64,000 nt of DNA, taken from positions 1-64,000 of the forward strand of contig JAKSYS010000137.1 in assembly GCA_022925895.1 (NCBI GenBank), in the 5' to 3' direction. Source of the DNA: Fragilaria crotonensis (Eukaryota > Bacillariophyta > Fragilariophyceae > Fragilariales > Fragilariaceae). Numbering within the stretch: position 1 is the stretch's first letter; the number at the start of each line of letters is the position of its first letter. Below, piece by piece: positions 19,414 through 30,447 of this stretch. The position numbers were made by a program, and so were the translations under genes. A model generated the notes under the pieces. The model was not told where the DNA came from. It did no database searches and saw nothing but the letters and a program-made list of their open reading frames with translations.

Positions 19414-21087
19414 CTATTGGTGCACATCACCATCGGTCACCACTTCGCTGCTATCAGCATCCGATTGAACCAATTCATTCGGCGGTGACAAATCCTCAGT
19501 CTTCGCAGTATCCTCCGTATCACCGATTCCACGCCCTTTTCGTCGGGGGTTAGAGCCGCCAGCCCACAAAGTACTTAAAGAAGATGTCAAGTTGGAACGC
19601 CGACTGGAAGCAGCTGCGTCAGATTGTCGGATGCTACCTGGCATTCGAAACTTTGCGTATAGGTATTGGAGAATGGCAAGGCTCAGTGCCATAATCGTCA
19701 TTAGGGCATGAGCAATAAAGATACCTCCCATATCTTTCAACGTCAGACTGACGTTCCCTGCCTGAGAAGAAGCGGAAGTGTCACAGCTGATAGTTGAGAT
19801 CCGTGCAATGTGGTCTTGCCAGGCTTGATCAATGAATCCATCTGACTTCATCTGTTGAAGGTGGTAGTCCATGACGTAAGAAATTAGTGATGTACACATA
19901 ATGCCAGAATCCACTGCAGTCGCAAAGCCAGCCGGCATGTTAAGAATCACACGCTTCTCACTAGTCAAGGAACAGTCAGCATTAGAGGACTTTTGACTCT
20001 GGTACAGCTCGAAGGTTCCTAAATTGGTCAGAACCAGTCCACAACCGCCACTCCCGCCGTACCAAGATTGCTTCAAACCGTCAAATACTTCTTTTTCCGT
20101 ATCTTTGCGGACCAAGATGAGATCTGGATTCGTTTTGGATAACATTTCATCAATAACTGCACCTCTTTGGACACAAACAGGTACAGCCTGACGCACGGCA
20201 TCGTCAATGGTGCTGACCGAGGTCACTTCCGCTCTTCGCTGGACAAGAAAGCTTGCCATATTTGCAGTATACGCGGATGCCATAATCAAAGTCCAAAAGG
20301 TCCAACTGAAGCTTAACAGACGCGCCGCGTTGGTATTAGGCCTGTACTCAAAGTGTCCAGTGAATGTGATCGCAGCTAGAAAAATGGCAGTAACAGGTTT
20401 CTCGCCTAGATGGCGCTTGTCAGACGATGAGTTCAACCGCTCCAAAAAGAAATACACCAGGCCTGAAAAGAAAATAGCGGCTGCCATTGCAAGCCAAACA
20501 TTGGTTTCAAATGGCAAGAGAAAGCTCCACAGGTTGAACTTGTCGGTTGAATCTTCTGAATACACGAGAATAATGGAACCATCATACCACCCCACTGGAA
20601 AGGAAATACCGCGCGCCATGCGATCGACACTACGAGCCCAATAATCAGCGGCTATATCAAAACTGTCAACCTCCCACTCCAGCAAATCGGTCCAGGATTT
20701 GCCAACCTGAATTGTTGAATCAAGGGGATCGATCGCGGCGAACGTGTTTCGCCACGAAAATCCTGCTCGTAGAGCAATTTCATCCATAATCACCACAAAC
20801 AGCCCAGGATTTTCCTCTTTGATCTTTCCGTCCACTAAAGTGAAGAAGGCGTCTTCATTTGGAACCTTGTAATTGGTCATGGCGACGCTTATATTCAGAC
20901 CTTGAAGTGCATCTTGGAGCAGCGTTTTTCCTTCATAGAGGTCTCGTTGTCGATCGCAAACACTTGTTCTGTATGTTTTGGTTGATGGGGCAAAAGCTTC
21001 AATCGAGACAAATGGTCGCTGTTGAGCGGTCGAGAATCGTTGCAGCAGGAGCAGTAGCACCGCGCCGACGCTGATGGGCAGTCTCAT
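19414..21087 (-). CDS. Ionotropic glutamate receptor-like channel (copy A)
   Basis: About 557 residues from the ATG at 21087, which opens a clean signal peptide (MRLPISVGAVLLLLLQ); an upstream ATG at 21198 would bury it. It has the order of a ligand-gated glutamate receptor without the amino-terminal domain: binding lobe S1 (MTNYKVPNEDAFFTLVDG...), M1 (NVWLAMAAAIFFSGLVYFFL), pore loop (AIFLAAITFTGHFEY), M3 with AYTANMASFL in place of SYTANLAAF, lobe S2 with several Cys, M4 (GGIFIAHALMTIMALSLAIL) and a basic cytosolic tail. The pore loop lacks the GYG of potassium-type receptors, suggesting non-selective cation flow. The ligand cannot be predicted. A divergent paralogue lies about 3.4 kb away. 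Confidence 0.9.
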   Translation of the reverse strand: MRLPISVGAVLLLLLQRFSTAQQRPFVSIEAFAPSTKTYRTSVCDRQRDLYEGKTLLQDALQGLNISVAMTNYKVPNEDAFFTLVDGKIKEENPGLFVVIMDEIALRAGFSWRNTFAAIDPLDSTIQVGKSWTDLLEWEVDSFDIAADYWARSVDRMARGISFPVGWYDGSIILVYSEDSTDKFNLWSFLLPFETNVWLAMAAAIFFSGLVYFFLERLNSSSDKRHLGEKPVTAIFLAAITFTGHFEYRPNTNAARLLSFSWTFWTLIMASAYTANMASFLVQRRAEVTSVSTIDDAVRQAVPVCVQRGAVIDEMLSKTNPDLILVRKDTEKEVFDGLKQSWYGGSGGCGLVLTNLGTFELYQSQKSSNADCSLTSEKRVILNMPAGFATAVDSGIMCTSLISYVMDYHLQQMKSDGFIDQAWQDHIARISTISCDTSASSQAGNVSLTLKDMGGIFIAHALMTIMALSLAILQYLYAKFRMPGSIRQSDAAASSRRSNLTSSLSTLWAGGSNPRRKGRGIGDTEDTAKTEDLSPPNELVQSDADSSEVVTDGDVHQ

Positions 21088-22095
21088 GAAAGCACGATAA
21101 ATAGCAGTGCCAGACACCTGGTTGCTGGTATAGCACTGCGAGTCTGTTGAGAAATGGCAAACAAAGTGTATGGAGGGAGATGTTGAGGCGTGCACCAATT
21201 TTAAAGTTGCTGAAGAGCAGTTATTGTTCGTAACCCGTAACCTCTGATAAAGAGCAGGACTCGGTCGCGAAGGACCTGTACGGAGCAGAATTGTTGTTGT
21301 TGCAGCGTCGTAAAGACGGGGCTGTATTGGTATGAAAACGCGTCTGGCAAAAAGGGTTGGTCTTAACTCTCTTTGAAGTTCAGGTTGGTCTTAACTCTCT
21401 TTGAAGTTCAACAAAGTAAAGCGTTGGGGGTTGGGGTCTGGGCTCTGGGCTCATGGTATGAAAACGTGTCTGGCGTAAATGGTACCAGGTAGTGGAGTAG
21501 CGCCTTTGAAGTTCAACAAAGCGGCAGCCAGTGTGGTACTTGTTCGTCTAACCGGGGGTATGCACATATATATCGACTGTTAAATTGAAAAACAGAACGA
21601 CGAAACTTCCCCAATACAAGCGAGAACTACATCCTCTTAATTGGACGCCAGCAAAGTCGAGCCTTTCACATTCGCACAATTATGGTGTATATGGTCGCGT
21701 GAGATAACGTGTCATTTTTCTACTTTTCACTGCCGTACACAATTTTTCTATCGTATAAAACAAGGACATCTGTCGTACGTGCTGTACGGAGTATTCCGAA
21801 TCAAACGCATAATGGGTCCCGTCGCCACTCGTTATGAGGCAAGAGATACTCCTTTGGTCGTAAGCCGTCATGTGAATCTCGATGGCCTCGGTTGCATCTG
21901 GACATCACGAGTCTCTGTCCGTTATGAACGATAGCCACTGGAACACATCCAAACGACCCTTGCAGTGGGCAGATTTCGTTGCCTCGTTCGTTGTAGGCTG
22001 CACGTATGACGTCTACTGAGAGTCCACGACTGTATGCATAGACTCCTCAGCATTAGGAGTTGAATACATTAGCCACTTTCTCTATTAGTGTACTA
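21088..22095. other. Intergenic with a 28-bp tandem duplication
   Basis: Upstream of copy A. A 28-bp unit starting GGTTGGTCTTAACTC occurs twice in tandem at about 21355-21410, and parts of it plus GTATGAAAACG.GTCTGGC recur near 21456-21520. No coding frame is supported. Confidence 0.7.
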
Positions 22096-22133
22096 TTAGA
22101 GCATTCTCTATGGTTGAGGGGGGTACGTCAAAA

Positions 22134-22153
22134 ATCTGACCCTAGGGTCAGAT
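22134..22153. repeat. 20-bp perfect palindrome
   Basis: ATCTGACCCTAGGGTCAGAT reads the same on both strands. It lies just inside the left end of the outer transposon and shares TCAGAT with the palindrome at the right end. Confidence 0.9.
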
Positions 22154-22327
22154 GAATATACCCTTTTTAAAAAATGAAAAATTGAGCATTCTCTATCGTT
22201 GACCCCTTTTTCTACTGACGTACTGGTCTTTTCCTACACTACCCGGCAGACTTCTCGAGTCTCATCATCTCATCATTGAAGTGACGAGAAGTCGTAGAGC
22301 CGACAACAACAAAAAACACATACAGTG

Positions 22328-22590
22328 GCTACGTGCCTTTTTTTGCTTCGGGGAGCGCGTTGAGGCAGACGACTTTATGTCGGAGTTCGTTCGTCAGCGT
22401 CTGATGCGCTGTTTTCACTGGTACGTGCCGTCTTCTTGTTTCGGGGAGAGCGTCGAGGCGGATGTGTCGTCGGAGTTCATCCGACAGCATCCGATTTGCT
22501 GTTGGCGCTACCGTATGATAGTAATACTAGTAGCTACATGCCTTCGTCTTGTTGCTTCGGGGAGAGCGTCGAGACGAAGGTGATGTCGGA
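22328..22590 (+). repeat. Three degenerate ~105-bp tandem repeats
   Basis: Copies start near 22328, 22421 and 22536. Each contains a form of TACGTGCC, TTCGGGGAGAGCGTCGAG and TGTCGGAGTTC. The frame 22281-22583 translates this as repeats of CFGERVEAD/CFGESVEAD followed by SEF(V/I)RQ. It lies inside the left arm of the outer transposon. Confidence 0.75.
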
Positions 22591-22721
22591 GTTCCAGGCG
22601 TGGTGATTTGGCTGGTATCAACAGGAGTATGAAGTGTGACTAGGAGGGTTTCGAGTGGATGACGCGCAGTTTGACACGAGGAATGAGAAATGCAACGATG
22701 TACCCCCCAAATATACCTAGT

Positions 22722-24209
22722 AAGTGTCTAAACGCCCGTTGTATTTAATTAAAGATGGCCCACTGGCAAAATCTTTAATTAAAGATCAAATTCAGCCCTA
22801 ACTCAACTTCTTCATTTAGCCTTGAACATCAAAATTAACACGGCAAACGTACTCTCCATTGAGTCAAACCTCATGGGCCAAATGGGGGTGTCTTAGTACG
22901 CAATTATTCAAGACTTATGTTTGTGAACGTAAAACTAGAGCCAATTTTTGACGGGTTTTTTACGTGCAAAAATAACACGGTTTCCCCGGATGTATAGTAC
23001 ATGACCTACACAGGCCACACAAAATCATGTCATCTGAGGCCTCAATTGACACATCAACTTCATCGCCTTCCTCTTCGATTGAAGCAAGACACTGAAGTGC
23101 AATGGTCTTGAGCGTGCTTTAAATGAAGGGTATGTCACTGGTGTGAATCTCTAATTTTCATTTCTTGTTGAGTTGTGAGAACAAATTTAACAGGAGTTTT
23201 TATTGCGAGTCGCTGTCTTGTCTTTGCCCCATTTCTCACTTCCTATGTTGTGCAGTGCTTGTGTTGACCATGAGAGAGTCCAACAAATTGACCTGAGACA
23301 TTCTATTGGCGTAACTGTTGAAGCAAAGAACTTGAGGTTCGTTGCCGAGGAGTGCAGTCGAGGTCATGGTCGGTTTTGACGCAACGCAAAAGTTTCCCTC
23401 CAGAGCGCTCCTGCTCAAACCCATGACACTTCTACGTCTCCCTCAACTGTTGTAACTAAAAGACAATTGTGGTGAAACAAAGAAAGGCCGTTGAGGACAA
23501 TTTGATGATAAATGCTGTTTTCAGATTGCGATGTCCGACTCCAATTTGGATACAGCCGATACAGCGGGATGACACCAACAAGAATCTACAGCAGCAGCAG
23601 GCCAAACGGTAGACGACTTTTATGCTTTTCATCTGAAGAACTCATCAAAGACAAAACCAGTGGATTGCATTTGGTGAACGCTGAACTTTGGCACCGATTA
23701 ATGACGATGCCAAGGGCGAGGAGGCACCACACAATTTTTGACCGATCGCCGTCTGCACTCAAGGAGCTAAAGTATTACGTCGCCTCACCCCAACAAAGTG
23801 AAGGAAGAGAACAATTCATGGAGACATCACTTCCATACATCATTACCAGGGCCAATGCTGAGCCCGCAAGTGTTTAACAACATGCATGTGCTCTCGGTGC
23901 AAAAGTGCTTTTGAGTGCACTACAACAACATGGATTAGCCACACCAAAAAGCAAAATTGTAAATTTCTACCAACATAGAGTCCTGCTACAGACAATAAGG
24001 AATAGATGTCAATTGCTACTTTATGAGTTGTATGTTTGATCTATGATTCTATTGACGACGGCATTTGGCCATGGTCAATATCAATTTTCGTGTTGTGGAT
24101 GGTACAATTTGTACATCAACCGTCTTGCAAAACGTACGAAAATGGCCATCTTTAAAAAAAGACAGATTTGTCGTTAATTAAAGAAACCCCCCCCGGGCGT
24201 TTAGACACT
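22722..24209. mobile_element. Nested TIR element (inner), unclassified
   Basis: Inverted ends AGTGTCTAAACGCCCG (left) and CGGGCGTTTAGACACT (right), each followed inward by a TTAATTAAAG motif. The element sits inside the outer transposon. A target duplication could not be settled; TAG occurs on both sides. The inner DNA contains a 121-codon open frame (23512-23877) with no recognised domain. The terminal GTGTCTA is shared with the element at 56916-57622. Confidence 0.7.
23512..23877 (+). CDS. Unrecognised ORF inside the inner TIR element
   Basis: 121 codons with a DDxR/RRxH-rich middle (AELWHRLMTMPRARRHHTIF). No transposase catalytic motif or DNA-binding domain was recognised. It could be a remnant of a larger gene or chance. 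Confidence 0.25.
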   Translation: MLFSDCDVRLQFGYSRYSGMTPTRIYSSSRPNGRRLLCFSSEELIKDKTSGLHLVNAELWHRLMTMPRARRHHTIFDRSPSALKELKYYVASPQQSEGREQFMETSLPYIITRANAEPASV

Positions 24210-24212
24210 AGG

Positions 24213-24254
24213 GGTCAGATTTCGAAAATCTGGCCAGATTTTCGAAATCTGACC
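24213..24254. repeat. 42-bp perfect palindrome
   Basis: Both 21-base halves, beginning GGTCAGATTTCGAAAATCTGG, are exact reverse complements, centred on TGGCCA with no spacer. It lies between the inner element and the right end of the outer element, and each arm itself contains a TTTCGAAA palindrome. Confidence 0.92.
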
Positions 24255-24479
24255 AGGGGGGGTATATTTGTGACCCCCCCTAAATGTCAAATATACCCCC
24301 TCATAGAGAATGCTTTTTTGAAAAAAAGTTGAAATTTACTCAAATATACCCCTCCATAGAGAATGCTCTTAGAGTACTATGTCATACTCTACTAGAGTAG
24401 ACATCGGAATTGTTGAGTGAATCCGAGTTATGAAGAGTGCAACAAAAAGTACAATTTCAAACGAACGCAGTGACACACG

Positions 24480-26114
24480 ATGATGAATGCTCCCTTTCGC
24501 CTTCTCCAGATGCTATTCATGGCTCGATTTGCTCTATCACAGCAGAGTCCATCCATCTTTGTTCAAAAGTTCAATACATCAGTAAGCTATCGAACCAACG
24601 TTTGCGAACGGCAGAGACTCCTGTGGAACGGCTCGCTTTCTCTGTCCGAAGCTCTGAAAGGACTCAATTTGTCGGTGGTTCTCACTGATTATCAATTAGG
24701 AACGACGGAAGATGCATTCTTCAGTCTCAAGGATGGAAAAATTGACGAAAGCAATCCAGGCCTCTTTGCAGTTATTCTGGACGAAGTTGCTCGGCGAGCT
24801 GGCTTTGAGTGGCGCAATAGCTTTGCGGCAGCAAGCCCTCTGAATCCGAAAGTGGACGGGAACAAAACATGGACGGACATTTTGTTGTGGGGTGTAACTG
24901 TCTTTGATATTTCCCAAGAAGTTTGGGGGAAGAGCGTTGCCCGGCTATCGTTAGGTATTTCCTTTCCTGCTGGATGGTATGATTCATCAGCGGTCTTGGC
25001 AGAGCACTTTCAACAAAATCAGGTCACGGAAACAGTCAACATATGGGCTTTCTTAGATCCCTTCAGTTGGTCAGTGTGGGTGGCTATATGTGTTTTCGTT
25101 GTTTTGACAGGCCTCATTTATTGGTTCCTGGAGTATCTCGATGTTGACGCAGACGATAGTGATGGGGTGAATTCGCCATGGTCCAATATCTTTCTGGCCG
25201 CTACCAGTTTTACCGGTCACTATGCATTCGAACCCAATAGTCATGCGACTCGACTTTTGGGCTTCAGCGTGACCTTCTGGGCCCTAATCGTTATCGCAGC
25301 GTATACTGCGAATTTGGCGAGTTTCTTGGTCGCGCCCCAGACGACCTACTTTCGAGTTAGTACCATCGCGGAAGCAATAGAAAAGAATGCCGCCGTTTGT
25401 GTTCAGGCTGGAGCTGTGGTTGAGTCGTTACTAAAAGCAAGATACCCAGAGCTCAAGTTGGTTCCCAAAATAACAGAGAACGAGGTATTCACTGCATTGC
25501 GGATTAAGCCGAAGGATGGCGGTTGTGACACTGCCGCCCATCAGCTCAACAGCGTTAGAATGTTTCAACGAACAAAGGACGTCAACTACGACTGCACCAT
25601 ATCGTCTGGATTGGATGTCCAAATAGTTATTCCTGCCGGGATGGCGACTGCCATTGATACAGGACGATACCGGTGCACATCCCTCATCAGTCACGTCCTG
25701 GACTACTATTTGTCAGAAATGCTTGCAGATGGGTTCGTAGAGAACGCCTGGAAGGACCACCTGAACAGGATTGCTACGATTGAATGTGTAGCTGAGCCTC
25801 AGAGGGGTGCAGGTGCTTCTGGTTCTGACGACACGTTTTCATTATCACTTGAAGACGTAGGCGGGATTTTCGTTCTGCACGCCATGCTCTCGGCGGCCGC
25901 GGTGGCACTCGCTGTCGCTCAATTCTTTTTGTTGAACAGGGAACAAACTAGGATGCGGACGATACTGGAGGTGTTTCAACTCGATCAACTTCGTCAGCGG
26001 ATTGCTCACAGACACGGCGAAATAGCGGATCAAAGTCCATCAATCACTGCCAGTGTCGAGGTGAAGGATGGCTCCAATGGAAAGGCGCGCTTCGAAAGAG
26101 GTGTCGTTATGTAG
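24480..26114 (+). CDS. Ionotropic glutamate receptor-like channel (copy B)
   Basis: 544 residues, paralogous to copy A with the same order: signal peptide (FRLLQMLFMARFALS), the Cys-containing TNVCERQRLLW block, S1, M1 (WSVWVAICVFVVLTGLIYWFL), pore loop (NIFLAATSFTGHYAF), M3 with AYTANLASFL, S2 (CTISSGLDVQIVIPAGMATAID), M4 (GGIFVLHAMLSAAAVALAVAQFFLL) and a ~65-residue tail. No amino-terminal domain is present. The M3 gate motif is closer to the animal/plant SYTANLAAF than in copy A. Binding-site Arg/Asp residues cannot be assigned with certainty. The gene is head-to-head with copy A, suggesting an inverted duplication or independent placement with later transposon insertion between them. Confidence 0.9.
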   Translation: MMNAPFRLLQMLFMARFALSQQSPSIFVQKFNTSVSYRTNVCERQRLLWNGSLSLSEALKGLNLSVVLTDYQLGTTEDAFFSLKDGKIDESNPGLFAVILDEVARRAGFEWRNSFAAASPLNPKVDGNKTWTDILLWGVTVFDISQEVWGKSVARLSLGISFPAGWYDSSAVLAEHFQQNQVTETVNIWAFLDPFSWSVWVAICVFVVLTGLIYWFLEYLDVDADDSDGVNSPWSNIFLAATSFTGHYAFEPNSHATRLLGFSVTFWALIVIAAYTANLASFLVAPQTTYFRVSTIAEAIEKNAAVCVQAGAVVESLLKARYPELKLVPKITENEVFTALRIKPKDGGCDTAAHQLNSVRMFQRTKDVNYDCTISSGLDVQIVIPAGMATAIDTGRYRCTSLISHVLDYYLSEMLADGFVENAWKDHLNRIATIECVAEPQRGAGASGSDDTFSLSLEDVGGIFVLHAMLSAAAVALAVAQFFLLNREQTRMRTILEVFQLDQLRQRIAHRHGEIADQSPSITASVEVKDGSNGKARFERGVVM

Positions 26115-27695
26115 TGAGTCGTCATTAGTTTCGGAGGTGCGCAAAACGATGGCGTCGTGGTGAATGTACACTGTGTTTCACTATTGTGTGATTTGGAGTA
26201 AGCGGAGGTAGAGAGTGGAGGTTAAAAGATGTAATATTTAATAAAATGGCTTGTACTTCGAGTACTGGGGTACTTGCAAGCTTGCTTGTGCATCTTTGAG
26301 ACTTTCCGACATGAAATCAATTCAGCGTCACAGACGTCTGAATTTGCGTTCACGAAGTTGATCTATGGTTCACGCGCACGACAAGCTCACGTCGCCATGG
26401 CCAACCTCTTTCTATAATCTTCTAAAACACAAAGGACTCGTCCAACATCAAATTTTGGAGAAATCATGTTAGACCCCTAGATAATCCCTTGGTTGGACGG
26501 TAGAGATGGGGTTTCAATACATCCAGGCAAGGATTAGCTAGGTTTTGTTGCAATGAAGCGGAAATCTCAAAGCTTTCCACATAACGTCAATTCTCCCTAA
26601 TGTTCTTCCCTCAAACGAATGAGTCCGTTGTGATACCAATCTGAAGCATTTCTAGAGTCCTCCGAGTTGTAAATGACATCCAGAGGACTGAGACCCTGCC
26701 ATGCAATGCAAGAAGCCTCTGACCGCATTGTGTAATGTTCCATCCAACCTTGACTCTAATCACTTCCCAGGATGAATTAACAGTGCGTCCACATTCGGCT
26801 AAGATAGAATGATCGTTTATATCGTCGATTTATGCCCCGGCAACACGCAATTCGATGGCTTCGGGATTGCTCGAGAGCGCATCACATCAACAGACACGGA
26901 TGGGGAAATCGCAAAACCTGATTTCAAACAGAGGCGACACGCTCATCGTCAGTGGAATGTTGACAGTTGACAGTCGACAGTCGACAGTCGACACACTAGT
27001 TTGGATATACTCCAGTACATGTAGAAAGTAGAAACAAATATGAAACACACTGCAGTGTGTGCATACAAATTTGGGAAACCTGGAGCAAGTACGAGCTTAA
27101 GTCCAGAAACTCTATCTCGATGTCCGACGACAATTAGACTTCCTTCCGATCACCGGGTCTACGACAAGCCACGATCAACCGAATGCTGTTGTCCCTTGTC
27201 AACGGTACATTTGCTGGACACTACTCCGGGTAGAAATGAGATCTGGGACAATTCAACACCATCCTTTTTCTTGTGATAGTCATGCTTCATATCGCATGTC
27301 GCATATCGCAATAGTGTTCCCGGTTTAACAATCTTCAGTTATTATATGCTGGACTGTTGACGAAGGAAACCTTTCTGAAGTGATCGCATATGGTATTAGC
27401 TGGAAAAGAGATGGTCGGGAAACCACTAAGTACGGACGTGACTCACGCATTTGTCGTCTATGCAGTGAGTCCGTCCCTTTTCTTCAAAATCCACACCCAA
27501 GACAACCAGGCCATCGATACACATTTCACGATCTATTTACGATGTAGGCTACCAGAACCTGAAGAGCGACGTTCATGCAGGTCATCACGTCATCACACAA
27601 AAATTTATCACACATCCCATCTCACTTTGGCAGCGTTTTCTTCGGCAGCAGCGAGGAGCCTTCGATAGGTTAACCACGTCTATCAAAGAACGACG
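26115..27695. other. Intergenic with a short 7-bp tandem repeat
   Basis: No coding frame is supported. The 7-bp unit CGACAGT (with TGACAGT variants) is repeated about five times at 26959-26993. Otherwise nothing was recognised. Confidence 0.55.
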
Positions 27696-30447
27696 ATGAC
27701 TTCAAGGGAGAGAAAGATGGCAGCCTCGCTCACTGGCAAAAGGATATCCACAACTACCTTGGACGTCTCGGAACCATCAGAAATAACCACGGAAGGGCAC
27801 ACGCTACAAGGACCCGTCTCCAATGTGCAAGCAACGCACAAAAACAACGAATACGTATCGACCGGTTCCATCTCCCGCGATGATGGCGTGGAGTCGTTGC
27901 AGAAGCCCATCGGTACAGTAGTTCACAAAGATTCGTTTGGTTCCGTATTGTCAGATGATATTAAAGCAATCAAGGCCAGAGCTAGAAATGGACGCACATC
28001 CTCCCTTCAGCCAGGTTTTGTTACGGTACGGGACGACGACCAGGAAACGAAGGAGAATCTGCGCTCCTTTGGTGCGGAAAACACGTCTCAGTACGGTTCG
28101 AGTGGCTCGGCATCCATAGTGAGAGCAAGGAAGGTGCGCACATTGTTGCAAATTCCTAAAGCTGAAATTGCGGGCGACAAGAACGATGAAGAAACTAGGG
28201 GGATTGTGCGATCATCTACAGATACCGAGCATGCTCTCAATCACCAAAACCTGCCTTCTGTATCAGGCGCGTCTACCTCAGTAGACAACAGCCAAGCCAT
28301 CAAAGACCGAGCCAGATATGCTCGTTCAACTGTAACGCAGAGTTTGACTGGAACTGTGTTTGTTGACAAACCCCAAGGAAGCAGCGACTTTGAAACACAA
28401 GAAGGCCATCCTTCGGTCAGCGCTCGAGAGCGCTCTAGTTTTTCCGATGGCATTCAAGGAATGAAGGATCGGGCACAGACGGCCCGTACTTCGTTGATTG
28501 GAGCACTAGCACAGCCAGGTTTTGTTGCAGTTCAAGACGCGCATGTTGATGCACTTGACAACAAGGATAGAAACCCTAAGGTGGTGCCAAGTGCAGATAA
28601 TGCAAGTGGACAAAATTTCCGTGTCCCGAGGAATCTGAGGGTAAGCTATCCGGCACCAGGTTCATATATCTCCCAAATACGGTTTGAGAAAGAGGCGGCA
28701 ATGAAAGGTGTTGGGAACGACCATTGAATTGATCCGCTGTCTGCGACAAGCACTCGTCTGATGTCAACAAGGGAAATGCTGCCTCATCAAGGAGACGGAG
28801 CGTATGGTATGTACGCCAACAATCCAACCTAGTATCCTCGCAACTCTTTGACTGACAGTGACGATATGGACCCAGCAAGTGCGCACCTTGGCCCCTATAA
28901 AAGTCAACCAGAGGACGATACCCTTTATGCCCCAGTCCAGCATCAGTTGGTGTAGGAGCAAGGCCAAGACAAGAAAGGCATTCCTGGCCCTGTGATAAAC
29001 CGAAACCTGTGTATCATGGGTGGTTGTGTTGTCCTTCTTGTCATCGTCGCGGTCAGTGTTGCCCTGGGAGTCACACTCGGTGGCAAGAACGGCAATTCCT
29101 CCTCACCCGGTGAAGATGCCGCGCAGCCCACTGATTCGCCCGCAGCCATATTGTCTTCAGCGTGTGTGGCAGCCGTAGATGACGCTGGACAGTCAGATCG
29201 ATTTTTGCAGTTCAGTGACATGCTCGGAGTTTCAGAACCGGACACTGCTCGTCGGGCAGCCATCAGTTGGCTTGCAGACTCGGATGGATCCCATATTGAT
29301 TCCACCGATTCAACACTTGTCAAACAACAATTCGAGCTGGCCGCTTTCTATTACTCAACATTGCCAGATGGTGGCGATCATATACTGACGACATGGCTTG
29401 GTGACGACAGCGAATGCAAATGGCAGGGTATTTCATGTGAAAATGAAGAGGTAGTGAATGTGGGACTTTCCGACGTCGGACTGGTAGGCTCCATACCTCC
29501 TGAAGTGTCATTCCTGTCTGGTTTGTCGCAGCTCCTCGTGGATGGGAATAGATTGACTGGGACTCTTCCTGACGAGCTCTACCAATGAACGAGCTTGTCA
29601 ATTCTGAATCTTGAGTTGAACTCGTTGGAGGGATCACTCTCGCGGCGGATCAGAAGCCTGACAATGTTGGAAGTACTCGGCATGGGTGAGAATAAGCGAA
29701 TGTCTGGCGTTCTGCCTGACGAACTCTTTGGCCTCACAGGATTGGGTACGTTGAAAGGTCATCTTTGCTTATTGTGACGTGATGTTTGCACTCGTCCAAG
29801 GCTGATCTTAGTAACGCCTTCTCTCCTTCAGACGAGTATGTATACATACTTGGTAATGACTTTGTTGGGACCATTCCCAGCTCAATTGGGGGAATGATAA
29901 ATCTTCGCGTCTTGGTCGCCGACTTCAATTCGTTCAACGGAACGCTGCCGACAGAGATAGGTTTGTGCACGTCGTTGGAGGAGCTTGGACTCAGCGGTTC
30001 TGACATATCATCCACCATTCCAACCGAGATTGGCTTGTTGCGTAATTTGTGTAAGTGCAACTGAGTATTCCGTGTTCTCCGAGTTCCTGAGAACGACCCT
30101 GTTGTGTCCTATTTGATGTTGGCACTGACCTGTTGTTTTTCAGCTGCGCTGAGTCTTGGTGATAAACTACAGGGTACGATCCCATCCGAGCTGGGCAACT
30201 GCGCGAATATGACCCAGTTAGTCGCTCCTGCACACCAACCTGGGATTAGACGGCACCATCCCGTCCGAACTTGGGAAGCTTTCCAAGTTGGAGAAACTGC
30301 AGCTCCATTTGACGTCGTTGACGGTAACCATGCTAGAGGCTATTTGCTTTCTTCGTTCTAACGATTTGGTAGTGTTGGAGAGCGACTGTTATGGCAGTGC
30401 ACAGGTGGATTGTGCAGAACCAGCCTGCTGCACGCTTTGCCATTGAA
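27696..30447 (+). pseudogene. Decayed LRR transmembrane protein (upstream tandem copy)
   Basis: Paralogue of the intact gene at 31265-34223. It has the same plan: a cytosolic N-terminal half with KDRAR-type repeats (27964, 28112, 28297, 28458), a membrane segment near 29016-29085, a Cys-capped entry (WLGDDSECKWQGISC), LRRs, and introns at matching places (29751-29831 and about 30052-30143). It is broken: the first frame stops at 28727, a TAG interrupts the frame near 28953, a TGA at 29586 replaces a codon present in the sister gene, and the last exon shifts frame near 30220. The ectodomain DNA is much more similar to the sister gene than the N-terminal half is. Transcripts of the 343-codon first frame remain possible. 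Confidence 0.85.

Larger units (their letters stand above)
22096..24371. mobile_element. TIR DNA transposon with TTA target duplication, PIF/Harbinger-like (outer element)
   Basis: The ends at 22099 and 24368 are inverted repeats: GAGCATTCTCTATGG is identical on both sides, followed by a G-rich stretch. They are flanked by TTA at 22096-22098 and 24369-24371. A 3-bp TTA/TAA duplication is typical of PIF/Harbinger and Tourist-type elements. Each end carries a second, inner copy of the GCATTCTCTAT motif (near 22186 and 24303). No transposase was recognised, so the element is probably non-autonomous, and it is interrupted by a second element. Confidence 0.75.

Noticed and set aside
26959-26993. 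Regulatory operator array
   Set aside because: A simple 7-bp tandem repeat of five units is adequately explained as a microsatellite.
27696-28727. Independent 343-residue gene
   Set aside because: It is the first part of the decayed LRR copy, shown by the shared KDRAR motif, the following membrane segment and matching intron positions.
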